Positions 1 through 8,780 of a DNA stretch of 64,000 bases are shown piece by piece; within the stretch, counting starts at the first letter, position 1; every line of letters starts with the position of its first letter. Both the position numbers and the translations under genes were made by a program. This DNA is from Gracilibacillus timonensis (lineage in GTDB: Bacteria; Bacillota; Bacilli; Bacillales; Amphibacillaceae): contig NZ_FLKH01000011.1 in assembly GCF_900086715.1 (NCBI RefSeq), positions 496,001 through 560,000 of the forward strand, given 5' to 3'. The notes below the pieces were generated by a model. It saw only the letters and a list, made by a program, of their open reading frames with translations. It had not been told where the DNA came from and made no database searches.

Positions 1-585
1 GGAACAGGTTTAAAAGTCATGGGTGTAGACTTAGGTTTAAAAGTACCTGCTGTTGCTGTAACAGATGATGAAAAGGTACGCTTCTTTGGTAATGGCAGAC
101 AAAATAAATACGTGAAACGAAAATTCCGTTCTGAACGCAAAGCATTAGGCAAAAGAAAAAAGTTAAATGCTATTCGCAATTCAAAGGACAAGGAACAACG
201 ATGGATGAAAGACCAAGACCATCAGGTTAGTCGTGCCATCGTAAATTTTGCAAAAGATCATAGGGTTTCTGTCATTCGTTTAGAACAATTAGCGAATATT
301 AGACAGACGGCAAGAACAAGCCGTAAAAACGAAAAGAACCTGCACAGCTGGTCATTCTATCGTCTATCTCAATTCATGGAATACAAAGCGAATTTAGAAG
401 GTATTAAAGTGGAATATGTGAATCCTGCATACACAAGTCAAACATGCCCTACATGTTTTGAAAAGAATAAGGCACAAGATCGAAAATATACGTGTAAATG
501 TGGATTCAAAAAACATCGTGATTTAGTCGGTGCTATGAATATTCGTTATGCACCTGTGATTGATGGTAACAGTCAATCAGCCTAA
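1..585 (+). CDS. tnpB: TnpB RNA-guided nuclease of an IS200/IS605 element, 3' part
   Basis: The frame is open from the first base, so this is the C-terminal part of a TnpB whose start lies outside the window. Visible are the RuvC-I motif GVDLGLK, the RuvC-II glutamate in RLEQLANIR, a zinc-ribbon pair CPTC...CKCG and the RuvC-III aspartate in HRDLVGAMNI, so the catalytic triad appears complete. TnpB is an omega-RNA-guided DNA endonuclease that helps retain IS200/IS605 transposons. No tnpA is visible, but it could lie to the left. The gene ends just before a typical IS605 right-end structure, which suggests this copy is intact at least on this side. Confidence 0.93.
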   Translation, partial: GTGLKVMGVDLGLKVPAVAVTDDEKVRFFGNGRQNKYVKRKFRSERKALGKRKKLNAIRNSKDKEQRWMKDQDHQVSRAIVNFAKDHRVSVIRLEQLANIRQTARTSRKNEKNLHSWSFYRLSQFMEYKANLEGIKVEYVNPAYTSQTCPTCFEKNKAQDRKYTCKCGFKKHRDLVGAMNIRYAPVIDGNSQSA

Positions 586-740
586 GATGCTATATGCACT
601 GTCTTAGGAAGGGTAATGAGATACCCTCATCTTGAAGGCTGTTCAAAACAGAAATGGACTGCGAACGTTTAGTCATTCAAGAATCCCACCCGTTAAACCA
701 TAAGGTTTAGGGCTTGCGACTTTAGTCGTGGGAGTCTCAA
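586..740 (+). ncRNA. IS200/IS605 right end with omega RNA (reRNA) scaffold
   Basis: Directly after the tnpB stop is a non-coding, structured stretch. It ends with the hairpin arms AGAATCCCACCC (about 691-702) and GTGGGAGTCTCAA (about 728-740), the characteristic right-end sequence of IS605-type elements. By family knowledge the reRNA overlaps the 3' end of tnpB, and its guide is read from the flanking DNA just past the right end, here starting near 741. The exact RNA start and end are inferred. Confidence 0.75.
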
Positions 741-805
741 GATGGTTTACACTTATCATGGAACATGGTAGGATAAAAACAGAAAACGAAATGAGGGGGG
801 AAAGG

Positions 806-1510
806 ATGTTAAAAAAACGATTCTTGATTACATTGGTGATAGCGCTTGCTTTAAGTATAGGCGTTTTTGCTTTGTTTCAAGGGAATGACCAAACAGTTAA
901 GGCAAACGGAAACGATGCGCAACATAGAGAAATGGACAGGAAAACGAAGGAAGAGGAACAAGCGGAGCAACCAAATAGCGAAGCCAGAGAAAAATTAGAT
1001 GAAATGACAGACGAGGAAATCAAGGACTTATTACATAAAGGTGATCAAGCAAACAAGGGTGAGGCCGAAGTAACAGATGAAGAAGTGGATATGTTGAAAT
1101 CCATTACACCGGATAAATATTACAATCTAATGGGTATGACGGATGACGAGGTGTTAAATTATATTGATGGCTATCACGCATATATTAATACAACGATCAT
1201 GCTTTTTCATGAAGAAGCGGAAGAGTATAGCGAGGAATTCTTGCCGGGTAGAGCTGAATTTGAATGGATAAAGGAAAATTATCCGTTCGAAAAGGAATAT
1301 GACAAAGAATTAATCAATGAAATATTGAATTTAAGAGATGAATTTATGGAAGGTAACCAAGATGCACTGTTCTCATTGAAATATGTCCTTTATGAATTAA
1401 ATGCTGCAATTAATCCGGAATCTATAGAAGAATCTAGAGCGTACGATCTTTCATTATCCAATGTCGTTAGAATACAAAACGGACGAGAGCCTATAGATGA
1501 AGATGAATAA
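806..1510 (+). CDS. secreted or membrane-anchored acidic protein of unknown function
   Basis: I chose the ATG at 806 because it has a strong purine-rich ribosome site (GAGGGGGG, 5 nt spacing); the frame is open to 728 but that lies inside the IS605 right end. The 234-residue protein begins MLKKRF followed by a hydrophobic signal/anchor helix (about residues 6-24), then a highly charged Glu/Lys-rich linker and a helical acidic domain. No lipobox and no recognised domain. Acidic composition fits a halophile's exported protein. The IS element ends only 65 bp upstream, so the native promoter may have been displaced. Function unknown. Confidence 0.8.
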   Translation: MLKKRFLITLVIALALSIGVFALFQGNDQTVKANGNDAQHREMDRKTKEEEQAEQPNSEAREKLDEMTDEEIKDLLHKGDQANKGEAEVTDEEVDMLKSITPDKYYNLMGMTDDEVLNYIDGYHAYINTTIMLFHEEAEEYSEEFLPGRAEFEWIKENYPFEKEYDKELINEILNLRDEFMEGNQDALFSLKYVLYELNAAINPESIEESRAYDLSLSNVVRIQNGREPIDEDE

Positions 1511-1593
1511 AGAGCGTGGGAATGCCACTTTCTTTTATTGTAACAAGGAAATTGATATCACTTTCCTTGTTACATACTATGAATCGAATGAAA

Positions 1594-1626
1594 AGAGCTA
1601 ATCCAAAAGGGTTGGTTCTTTTTTTA
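1594..1626 (+). terminator. rho-independent terminator
   Basis: An 11-bp stem (1594-1604 with 1609-1619, some G-U pairs) with an AAAA loop is followed by seven T. A second, 12-bp inverted repeat (GTAACAAGGAAA, about 1540-1573) without a T tract lies just upstream. Both serve the acidic protein gene. Confidence 0.8.
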
Positions 1627-1800
1627 TGCCTAGCGTAAGAAATTATAACCAATTAGATATAGTATTGGTGGATTGATCTAATTGTGGTAGATTTGTTGGA
1701 TTTATAAGTGATTTTTCCAAGAGTTTTCGGACATTTTGCAGCCCCATTTACGATGTACAGTATAAGTGTAAGATAAATTCATCGAAAAAGGAGAGGAACC

Positions 1801-4464
1801 ATGATGCAATTTCCAGGACTATTGTATGGAGTAGGATCAGCAGATAGCAATGTGACAGAAATTCAGCAAAGGCTGAATGCGCTCGGTTTTAATGTGGGGA
1901 ATGTTGACGGAATCTTTGGTGAAGGTACCGAGGAAGGAGTAAAGGCATTTCAAAAAGACAATCGGCTCAATCCAGATGGAATTGTCGGAAAGTTAACATG
2001 GGATAAGCTATTTAACGATAGCAGTGCCTCAGGAAACCATCCCTATCCTCAGCAATTAATTGGTACGGGTTCAGCCGGTCCAAATGTAGAATTGGTACAG
2101 CAGCGTCTCAACAGTATGGGTTATAACGCAGGAGTAGCAGATGGTATTTTTGGTCCGGGTACCAGACAAGCCGTCATTAGCTTTCAAGGAGATCATTTCA
2201 TTTCAACCGATGGAATTGTCGGCGAGGTAACATGGAATATTTTATTTAAAGGCACAGCTAATGGAATCGGAGCTACCTATCCTGGTTATGTGTTAAGCGT
2301 AGGTTCGCAAGGGGATAGTGTTAAGATTATTCAAAACCAATTAAATCGTTTAGGTTTCAATGTGGGAAGTGCGGATGGCATTTTTGGAGCGGGTACAGAA
2401 AACGGCGTAAAGGCTTATCAGGAATCACGTAACTTGGCGATGGACGGAATCGTAGGTCCCAACACTTGGAATAAATTAATGTCTGATTCACAGACAGGTG
2501 AAAATGTGAATAATAACACGCCATTCCCGGGGGTTCTGCTTGGTAATGGTTCTGCAGGAAGTCATGTACGTTTAGTGCAAGAAAGGCTTAATGAGCTCAA
2601 CTTCTTTGTAGGTATCGTAGACGGTATCTATGGTCCGAAGACAGAACAAAAAGTAAAATCATATCAAACAAGCAAACAATTACAGGCAGACGGGATCGTA
2701 GGGCGTTTAACTTGGGATGCTTTATTCAGCAATACGACAGCCAATGTAGACATCCCGTATCCGGGAACACTACTTGGTATCGGTTCTTCTGGAAGCAATG
2801 TTACAAGAGTGCAATCTCAATTAAATAACATGGGATTTAATGCCGGTGCAGAAGATGGGATTTATGGTGCGGGTACTGCGGCGGCTGTGAGACGATTTCA
2901 ATTGTCTAAAGGCTTAGACAGAGACGGGGTTGTGGGACCTCTAACATGGAACGCCATGTTTAATGGTGTCAGTGTTCCATCCCCTGATACAACAGAAGAA
3001 AACTATTCCGGTTTAGTTCGCGAAGGAGATACAGGCAGTGCCGTACAACAAATTCAGCAGAAATTAATTGATTTAGGCTATTCCGTCGGTACTGCAGATG
3101 GCATTTTTGGTCCAATGACAAGACGTTCAGTAGAAGCATTCCAGCATGACAGAGGATTAGATGTAGATGGTATCGTAGGCCCTATGACATGGAATTCCTT
3201 GTTTTCTACCTCTCATCCAGGAAATAATGGTGGATCTGGTGGTGGATCCGTAGGCGGACCAGGAACTGTTGGTAAATTAAAGAAAATAATTATTGATGCT
3301 GGACATGGTGGTAGCGATCCAGGTGCGGTAGGGAATGGTCTAAGAGAAAAAGATTTAGTACTAGAGATTTCTAAACGTCAACAAGAGTTGCTAGTTGAAG
3401 CAGGCTACGTCGTCGGTGTGACTCGCGCTGCGGATAATTTTATCTCACTATCCGATAGAACAACGACAGCAAATAACTGGGGCGCAGAGTTATATATATC
3501 TAATCACATCAACGCAGGTGGAGGAAGAGGCGCAGAAGTTTACCATAGTATTTATGGAGGAAGAGGCAAAACACTAGCAGAAGAAATTATGAAGAATCTT
3601 TCCTCTATATTTGTAAGTAGAGGTACAAAATCCAGACAAGGCCAAAACGGAGATTACTACCATGTAATTCGAGAAACAAATATGCCGTCTGTATTAATTG
3701 AGCATGGTTTTATTGATAACACAACAGATGCTAATATTTTAAAGAATCAAAACAACATTGAAAGAATGGCACGAGCAACAGTAGATGCAGTTAAAGCGAT
3801 ATTCCCTCCCGAAGAAGAGGAAGAGGTTAAAATCAAACCAAATTCTTTTATATCTAGAGCGTTTAATGTTGTAGATGAGTTATCTGAATCTAACCCTATT
3901 TTGCCAGGAATTGAATCACCATTTACGATCGGAGGAGTGAAATTTAATTACCAGGCTCATTTAGAGAAAGAAGGAAGTGTGAATTGGAATATTACTAGAA
4001 ATGGTTTTACGCCTGAAGATTTATTTGATTCATTCGCTGCACAAGGATTAGATAGAATGATGGAATTTTATACGTCTGCTTCTGGCAAAGATGAAGTAGC
4101 AGCAATGTCGGAAACATTCTTAAGATTAGCAGATAATATCGAAGAAATACGCGTTTCTGTATTAGAAATTACTCCAAAGTTGAGAGGATTTGTAATTAAA
4201 CCGTTTGAGATGGAATTTTTAACCGACACAGGATATGGAGAATGGAAGATAAGAGAAATTATTACCTTGGAGAATGAATTTTATATTAATGATGATACAT
4301 TAGATAACTTGAAAGCAACAGCAGTTACGGCGTTAGTTGGAATCGTAATCATAGCAGTAATTGGAATGATAGCAGCAGGAGCAGCATCAGGAGGACTTGT
4401 TTTTGGTGCAGCCTTTTTAATTGCTTATATGTTAGGAAGAGAAGTGACTCCTCCAACAACATAA
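1801..4464 (+). CDS. N-acetylmuramoyl-L-alanine amidase with six PG_binding_1 repeats and a hydrophobic C-terminal domain
   Basis: The 887-residue protein cleaves the MurNAc-L-Ala amide bond in peptidoglycan. Six peptidoglycan-binding repeats lie at about residues 4-71, 82-149, 160-227, 242-309, 320-387 and 402-469; each carries a [FY]PG start, a DGIxG core and a final TWxxLF. A Gly/Ser linker (about 475-490) leads to an Amidase_3 domain (about 493-670) with the zinc/catalytic residues H502, E516, H569 and E634 in place. Residues 680-887 match nothing I recognise and end in a glycine-rich hydrophobic segment (about 840-878). There is no signal peptide: the first repeat starts at residue 4 after a good site (GGAGAGG). 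Length is unusual for cell-wall amidases, and export is unexplained. It could be a phage-like lysin or a surface protein exported by a non-Sec route. Confidence 0.9.
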   Translation: MMQFPGLLYGVGSADSNVTEIQQRLNALGFNVGNVDGIFGEGTEEGVKAFQKDNRLNPDGIVGKLTWDKLFNDSSASGNHPYPQQLIGTGSAGPNVELVQQRLNSMGYNAGVADGIFGPGTRQAVISFQGDHFISTDGIVGEVTWNILFKGTANGIGATYPGYVLSVGSQGDSVKIIQNQLNRLGFNVGSADGIFGAGTENGVKAYQESRNLAMDGIVGPNTWNKLMSDSQTGENVNNNTPFPGVLLGNGSAGSHVRLVQERLNELNFFVGIVDGIYGPKTEQKVKSYQTSKQLQADGIVGRLTWDALFSNTTANVDIPYPGTLLGIGSSGSNVTRVQSQLNNMGFNAGAEDGIYGAGTAAAVRRFQLSKGLDRDGVVGPLTWNAMFNGVSVPSPDTTEENYSGLVREGDTGSAVQQIQQKLIDLGYSVGTADGIFGPMTRRSVEAFQHDRGLDVDGIVGPMTWNSLFSTSHPGNNGGSGGGSVGGPGTVGKLKKIIIDAGHGGSDPGAVGNGLREKDLVLEISKRQQELLVEAGYVVGVTRAADNFISLSDRTTTANNWGAELYISNHINAGGGRGAEVYHSIYGGRGKTLAEEIMKNLSSIFVSRGTKSRQGQNGDYYHVIRETNMPSVLIEHGFIDNTTDANILKNQNNIERMARATVDAVKAIFPPEEEEEVKIKPNSFISRAFNVVDELSESNPILPGIESPFTIGGVKFNYQAHLEKEGSVNWNITRNGFTPEDLFDSFAAQGLDRMMEFYTSASGKDEVAAMSETFLRLADNIEEIRVSVLEITPKLRGFVIKPFEMEFLTDTGYGEWKIREIITLENEFYINDDTLDNLKATAVTALVGIVIIAVIGMIAAGAASGGLVFGAAFLIAYMLGREVTPPTT

Positions 4465-4474
4465 GAAAAGATAG

Positions 4475-5550
4475 AGCGTCAGAGCATAGGTCATCACCTA
4501 TAGCGGGTGGAGCACCACCCGTCGGAAAAGAGTTAGTCACTCATCTGTAGTGGGTCTTTGAGTGTGGCAGGCAAATGCTATCTTTAAGCTTAGACAGCAA
4601 GGCAAGGGGACTGTAAACCAAACGAGTTGAAGAAATATGGAGCATCAAAAAACTTATAAATGAGAAAACTGATGAGTTTATGCTTTAGTAAGCAAGATTG
4701 TCTTTTCCGACAAATAGCGAGGAGAAGTCAATTTCCCCGGAGTCTGAGACTGGGACACGTTTGATATAGGCAACTCGGGAGACCACATGTCGTTTTCTGT
4801 TAAAGGAGAGTATGATGAACAAGTAATAGGAAAGTGAGGGCATCAAATGCGGAACAGAGAGTTGGAGGATCGACATAATAATGTGGATATTGAATAACGT
4901 TGATGGAAGGCAGCAGGTCGCTCCCTCTCTGTTTTCGTCCACTAAGGAATTCTTCGAACAAGTGGATCGTGAAGTTCCTACAGCACCGGATAGCCGATTC
5001 GATCCTGTTGCGCCTTGATAGGTAGATTTCTCAAAGCAGAATACATGGTTCGGTGGATAAATATCCCAAACATTTGAGTTCGCTACTCTCTAATATTATG
5101 AGAGCAAGTCTATGAGTGCTGGAAATTGTTATCACATTCATTGAAAGAAACTTAAATGGACGGTAAACGAACAAAGAAGTACAGTAGACCACCCATGAAA
5201 ATGTAAGTTTCTTGGATTTTTCTTCACCCAAATCAAAAGATTCAAATCTCTAAAGAGAGTATTCAACGATGCAACAAAGAATGGAAGAAAGTGAAAACGA
5301 AGTACAACATCTAAAGGGAATTGGAATTAGCAAGGAACAAGTGTGGGAATGGGCAACACAAGAAAGACTTACGTACAGATAAAAGTCCCATCTTGCATAA
5401 ACCCCTCGGTGACCAATATTGGTTACCGAGGACTTGAAAAGTTTACTTGAACGATATCAAACTATGCGTTGAAGTAATATGAAACCGCCGGATATCGAAT
5501 AGTACGTACAAGTGGTGTGAAAGGTCGGGCCTCTTACTCGAATATATATT
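4475..5550 (+). mobile_element. decayed group II intron, probably class IIC
   Basis: The gap after the amidase gene is filled by a degenerate group II intron. Its 3' end shows domain-V-like sequence GAAACCGCC...TAGTACGTAC...GGTGTGAAAGGTCGG (5478-5528) followed by CCTCTTACTCGA, close to my memory of the Oceanobacillus iheyensis IIC intron end. The 5' part (4483-4520, GCATAGGTCATCACC...) resembles IIC domain I. Total length is about 1.1 kb against roughly 1.9 kb for an ORF-bearing intron, and the internal ORF is broken. The boundaries are approximate. Confidence 0.7.
4940..5460 (+). pseudogene. group II intron reverse transcriptase/maturase remnant
   Basis: Fragments of a group II intron RT can be read in several frames: WIVKFLQHRIADSILLRLI near 4958-5016, then GRFLKAEYM, PNLSSLLSNIM near 5068-5100, ETKSS/WKRKFLGF-like pieces near 5150-5230, and KSPILHKPLGDQYWLPR at 5384-5434. 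The last is the standard C-terminal SPILHKTLGDQYW motif. Frameshifts and stops separate them, and the catalytic YADD region is missing. The product cannot be active. Confidence 0.75.
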
Positions 5551-5563
5551 GAGGCAAAAAGTA

Positions 5564-6085
5564 TCAATTAAGCTTCATTTTGTTAATATTTTTAGAAATT
5601 ATTTTTTTAAATATAGTTAAGTCATTTTCAGAAGTGAAAAAACGTTTGGGTAAAACAATTGCTTTATTTCTTGAGACATATAATCGAAACATATCGTCAT
5701 CTTCATACCCTTTTACAATATAATTCCATTCAATAAAGTTATGGGACTTTTTTGTTATCTGTTGAGTTATTCCATTATCATTAATAGTATATGTTATTTC
5801 TTTCGTCATAAGAAAGTCACTATTGTATTCTCTTCGGGCACGTATTCGAAAAGCAGTTACTAATATTAAAATGGATATAACTGCTACTATGGAAGCAAGA
5901 ATTATAGAAAAGGGAACCAAAATAAAATATGAACCATCTGCTATAATAATACCTAAAAGTACTATAGAGAAAAAGCTGAATAAAGAGATGGCAATTACAG
6001 TCTTTTTTGAATGATAGGAATTATACTTCTGGAACTCATTATAAGTGATAGTTCCACTAGCATGTATTTCTTGATATTCTGACAT
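5564..6085 (-). CDS. YcxB-like membrane protein, copy 1
   Basis: A 173-residue protein with an N-terminal soluble stretch (GTITYNEFQKYN), two adjacent transmembrane helices (about 30-50 and 55-80) and a C-terminal domain with the YcxB-family hallmark WNYIVKGYED..MFRLY....AIVLPKRFF. Start at 6085 follows CGAGGAG. YcxB proteins are small membrane proteins of unknown function common in Bacillus. This is the most divergent of the local paralogues, and it ends KMKLN rather than KVKLRD. Confidence 0.85.
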   Translation of the reverse strand: MSEYQEIHASGTITYNEFQKYNSYHSKKTVIAISLFSFFSIVLLGIIIADGSYFILVPFSIILASIVAVISILILVTAFRIRARREYNSDFLMTKEITYTINDNGITQQITKKSHNFIEWNYIVKGYEDDDMFRLYVSRNKAIVLPKRFFTSENDLTIFKKIISKNINKMKLN

Positions 6086-6201
6086 TATTATCGCTCCTCG
6101 TATAATGATTTTTTAAGACTATCGATAGTGATATATAACAAGCGAGGTTTGAAGAACAGCTTCTTAATCTTTTTTACTTAAGAAATAAAGAAGCAAAAAT
6201 A

Positions 6202-6717
6202 TCAGTCTTCCAGCCTCACCTTATCGGTATTAGATGAAATAAGCTGTTTAAAAACCATGATATCCTCATCAGATGCAAAGTATCTTTTAGGTAATACAAG
6301 CGCCTTTATACTTGATATATATAAACAAAACATCTCTTTGTGTTCTGCTCCTTTTACAATATTCCCCCACTCTACGAAAACATGGGATCTCCCTACTTGA
6401 TAGTTTATCCCCTCCTGTTTCATAGTATATGTCATTTCTTTACTTGCAAGGCGATCACTATGAAACTCTTTATAAGCACCTTTTTTGAAAATCCTAGATA
6501 ATATTTTAGTAGCTAAAACGGCAAGCAAAAGAGAAAAAATAATAAAGATAATTAAAGGAAGGTGATCGGTGGCGGTGAAAGGATAAATTCCTATAATGGA
6601 TGCAAATATGAAAAATCCAATCAATAATTTTCTTTGATGATACATATTGTATTTTTTGAATTCATCATATGTTAATGCTCCTTCAGCAGTAACTTCTAAT
6701 TCTTCATTATTGTCCAT
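6202..6717 (-). CDS. YcxB-like membrane protein, copy 2
   Basis: I chose ATG 6717 because it is preceded by GGAGG at 8 nt; a longer frame reaches 6732. The 171-residue product has the same layout as its neighbours: LTYDEFKKYNMY head, two transmembrane helices, then W-x-NIVKG and VLPKRYF motifs and a conserved tail ending KVRLED. The promoter side carries an intergenic segment nearly identical to the one upstream of copy 3, so whole gene-plus-spacer units were duplicated. Function unknown. Confidence 0.87.
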   Translation of the reverse strand: MDNNEELEVTAEGALTYDEFKKYNMYHQRKLLIGFFIFASIIGIYPFTATDHLPLIIFIIFSLLLAVLATKILSRIFKKGAYKEFHSDRLASKEMTYTMKQEGINYQVGRSHVFVEWGNIVKGAEHKEMFCLYISSIKALVLPKRYFASDEDIMVFKQLISSNTDKVRLED

Positions 6718-6759
6718 ATTGTAAACCTCCAATATTTTTTAAAATAACATTCTTCAAAT

Positions 6760-6850
6760 ACCAAGTTATTTTAAATGAATGTTTGACTTTATAGCTTGTT
6801 CGGTCTGGCATACCATCAGCAGATAGAATATAAGTCCAAATACTATAAAA
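6760..6850. repeat. duplicated spacer between YcxB genes (first copy)
   Basis: About 85 bp including GAATGTTTGACTTTATAGCT and CTTGTTCGGTCTG are repeated almost unchanged at 7420-7508. This records tandem duplication of gene plus spacer. On the minus strand it lies between copy 3 and copy 2. Confidence 0.85.
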
Positions 6851-6852
6851 TA

Positions 6853-7377
6853 TTAGTCTCTCAGTTTCACCTTATCCGTATTAGTTGAGATAAGCTGTTT
6901 AAAAGCCATGATATCCTCGTCCGATTTAAAATATCTTTTAGGTAGTACGATCGCTTTTATACTTGATATGTAAAGGCAAAACATATCTTTGTGTTCAGCT
7001 CCTTTTACAATATCCCCCCATTCTATGCAAACTTGGGATTTCCCTACTTGATAGTTTATCCCCTCCTGATTTATAGTATATGTCATTTCTTTACTTGCAA
7101 GACGATCATTATTAAATTCTTTTTTAATGCGTTTTTTGTAAGTTTTAAACGCCAAAAAAGTAACTAATCCTGAAGCAAAAAGACAGGTACCTATATAAAA
7201 AATAAATGGTAGGTTTTGCATTTTATATAAAATCCAACAGAGACAAACTTCTAAGAAAAACGTAATAAAAAAGAATCCAATCAATATTTTTCTTAGTCGG
7301 TACATATTGTATTTTTTGAATTCATCATATGTTAATGCTCCCTCAGCAGTAATTTCTAATTCATCAATATTTGCCAC
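6853..7377 (-). CDS. YcxB-like membrane protein, copy 3
   Basis: A GTG start at 7377 is favoured by GGAGG at 8 nt; the frame extends to 7413 without a better site. The 174-residue product is very close to copy 2 at both ends (ELEITAEGALTYDEFKKYNMY and DIMAFKQLIS, KVKLRD) but has different transmembrane helices. That pattern, conserved termini around a variable membrane segment, recurs through the family. No catalytic residues are apparent. It probably shares transcripts with copies 4 and 5 upstream. Confidence 0.87.
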   Translation of the reverse strand: MANIDELEITAEGALTYDEFKKYNMYRLRKILIGFFFITFFLEVCLCWILYKMQNLPFIFYIGTCLFASGLVTFLAFKTYKKRIKKEFNNDRLASKEMTYTINQEGINYQVGKSQVCIEWGDIVKGAEHKDMFCLYISSIKAIVLPKRYFKSDEDIMAFKQLISTNTDKVKLRD

Positions 7378-7419
7378 AATACAAACCTCCAGTTTTTGTG
7401 AATGATATCTCAAAATACC

Positions 7420-7508
7420 TAGTTATTTTAAATGAATGTTTGACTTTATAGCTTGTTCGGTCTGTCGTACCATCAGCAAATAGAATAGAAGTCCAAATAT
7501 TATAAATA
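7420..7508. repeat. duplicated spacer between YcxB genes (second copy)
   Basis: Near-identical to 6760-6850, with only scattered substitutions such as TCTGTCGTACC for TCTGGCATACC. No separate gene is present. Confidence 0.85.
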
Positions 7509-8027
7509 TTAATCTTTCAGTTTCACCTTATCCGTATTAGCTGAAATAAGTTGTTTAAAAGCCATGATATCCTCGTCCGATTTAAAGTATCTTTTAGGTA
7601 GTACGATCGTCTTTATAGTGGATGTATACAGGCCAAACATATCTTTATATTCTTTACCCTTTACAATGTTTTCCCATTCTACGTAAATATGAGTTCTTTC
7701 TGCTTGATAGTCTATCCCTTCCTGATTCATGGTATATGTGATTTCTTTAGTTGCAAGGAGGTCACTGCGGAATTCTTTATTAATTCGTTTTTGGTGAGCT
7801 ATAAATAATAAATAAGTTAATAGTCCTGAAGCCAAAAGAGAGATACCTAAATATACAGGCAATAGTGATATTTGCATTTGATTTACGACCAAACATAAAC
7901 ACATTTCTAAGAAAAGCGAAATGAAAAAAAATCCAATAAGTAATTTTCTTACGTGGTACATATGGTGTTGTTTGAATTCGTCATAAGTTATCTTGCCAAC
8001 AGCTACTATTTCTATATCTTGATTCAA
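7509..8027 (-). CDS. YcxB-like membrane protein, copy 4
   Basis: A TTG start at 8027 lies 8 nt after GGAGG. The 172-residue product reads GKITYDEFKQHHMYHVRKLLIGFF at the head, has two transmembrane helices, and keeps the WENIVKG, VLPKRYFKSDEDIMAFKQLIS and KVKLKD blocks. The head resembles the fragment at 9550-9637, suggesting the same subfamily. Function unknown. Confidence 0.87.
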   Translation of the reverse strand: MNQDIEIVAVGKITYDEFKQHHMYHVRKLLIGFFFISLFLEMCLCLVVNQMQISLLPVYLGISLLASGLLTYLLFIAHQKRINKEFRSDLLATKEITYTMNQEGIDYQAERTHIYVEWENIVKGKEYKDMFGLYTSTIKTIVLPKRYFKSDEDIMAFKQLISANTDKVKLKD

Positions 8028-8112
8028 ATAATAACCTCCTTTGGATGTGTAATGCTATGTTCTGTAAGTTTTCTGATATATGTTAATGGTTAGAAGTGAA
8101 CATATATTGAAG

Positions 8113-8145
8113 TTTTATTTTGTTAATATTTAAGAAATTAATCTT
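8113..8145 (-). pseudogene. C-terminal scrap of a further YcxB-like gene
   Basis: Read on the minus strand these bases give FLNINKIKL, matching the end of copy 1 (ISKNINKMKLN). The scrap sits directly downstream of copy 5, whose original stop has been lost. This is consistent with unequal recombination between paralogues. Confidence 0.45.
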
Positions 8146-8715
8146 TACTACTTAAGAAAAAAAGTGAAGTGAAATATTGATCTCTCAGTTTCACCTTATC
8201 AGTATTGGCTGAAATAAGTTGTTTAAAAGCCATGATATCCTCTTTTGATTTGAAGAATCTTTTTGGCAATATAATAGCTTTGTTATTTGAAATATATAAG
8301 CGGAACATATCTTCATTTTCGTAACCTTTAATGATATTGTTCCAATCAAAATACGTGTTGGTATAAGGAGATATAATTTGAGTAATTCCAGAACCATTTA
8401 TTTTGTAATTAATTTTGTTATGTATCATAAAATCACTATTAAACTCTTTTTTTCCTTTGAATTGGAAAATAATAATCGTAACTACGCATATTAAAATAGT
8501 ACCTAGTACGGAATTTACCAAGACTATGGGAATGATAAGAAATGGAGAAACGTTTATGTCATTTGTTAGAAAGAAACAAGTACATACTAATATGATAAAG
8601 GAAGAAAGAGTGTAACTAATTACAATTTTTTTTAGTGATGTGAAGCATGTTTCTTATAGTCATCATACGTTAAAGTACCTTCAGCGGAAATCTCTAAGTC
8701 TTCATTAACTGTCAC
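8138..8715 (-). pseudogene. YcxB-like membrane protein, copy 5, frameshifted
   Basis: A GTG start at 8715 follows GGGAGG and opens as VTVNEDLEISAEGTLTYDDY, as in the intact paralogues. The frame stops at a TAA just before an eight-A run (T run at 8626-8633). Restoring one base there (CAC T-A to CAC TCA) gives HHSKKIVISYTLSS, matching YHSKKTVIAIS of copy 1, and continues to the C-terminal WNNIIKG and ILPKRFF motifs. The normal terminal stop has also changed to CAA, extending the tail by 14 residues to 8138. Either a recent one-base deletion or a homopolymer sequencing error. Confidence 0.8.
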
Positions 8716-8780
8716 AAATGAAACCTCCCAATATTTGTGTGAATGTTGTTCTATAAATAATAATCATAATGTCTTACTGT

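Noticed and set aside
728-805. Longer N-terminus of the acidic secreted protein
   Set aside because: It would start inside the IS605 right end, and the ATG at 806 has a far better ribosome site followed directly by a signal sequence.
4349-5231. Small minus-strand frames of 60-85 residues over the intron
   Set aside because: They lie in the structured group II intron remnant and show no family features or ribosome sites.
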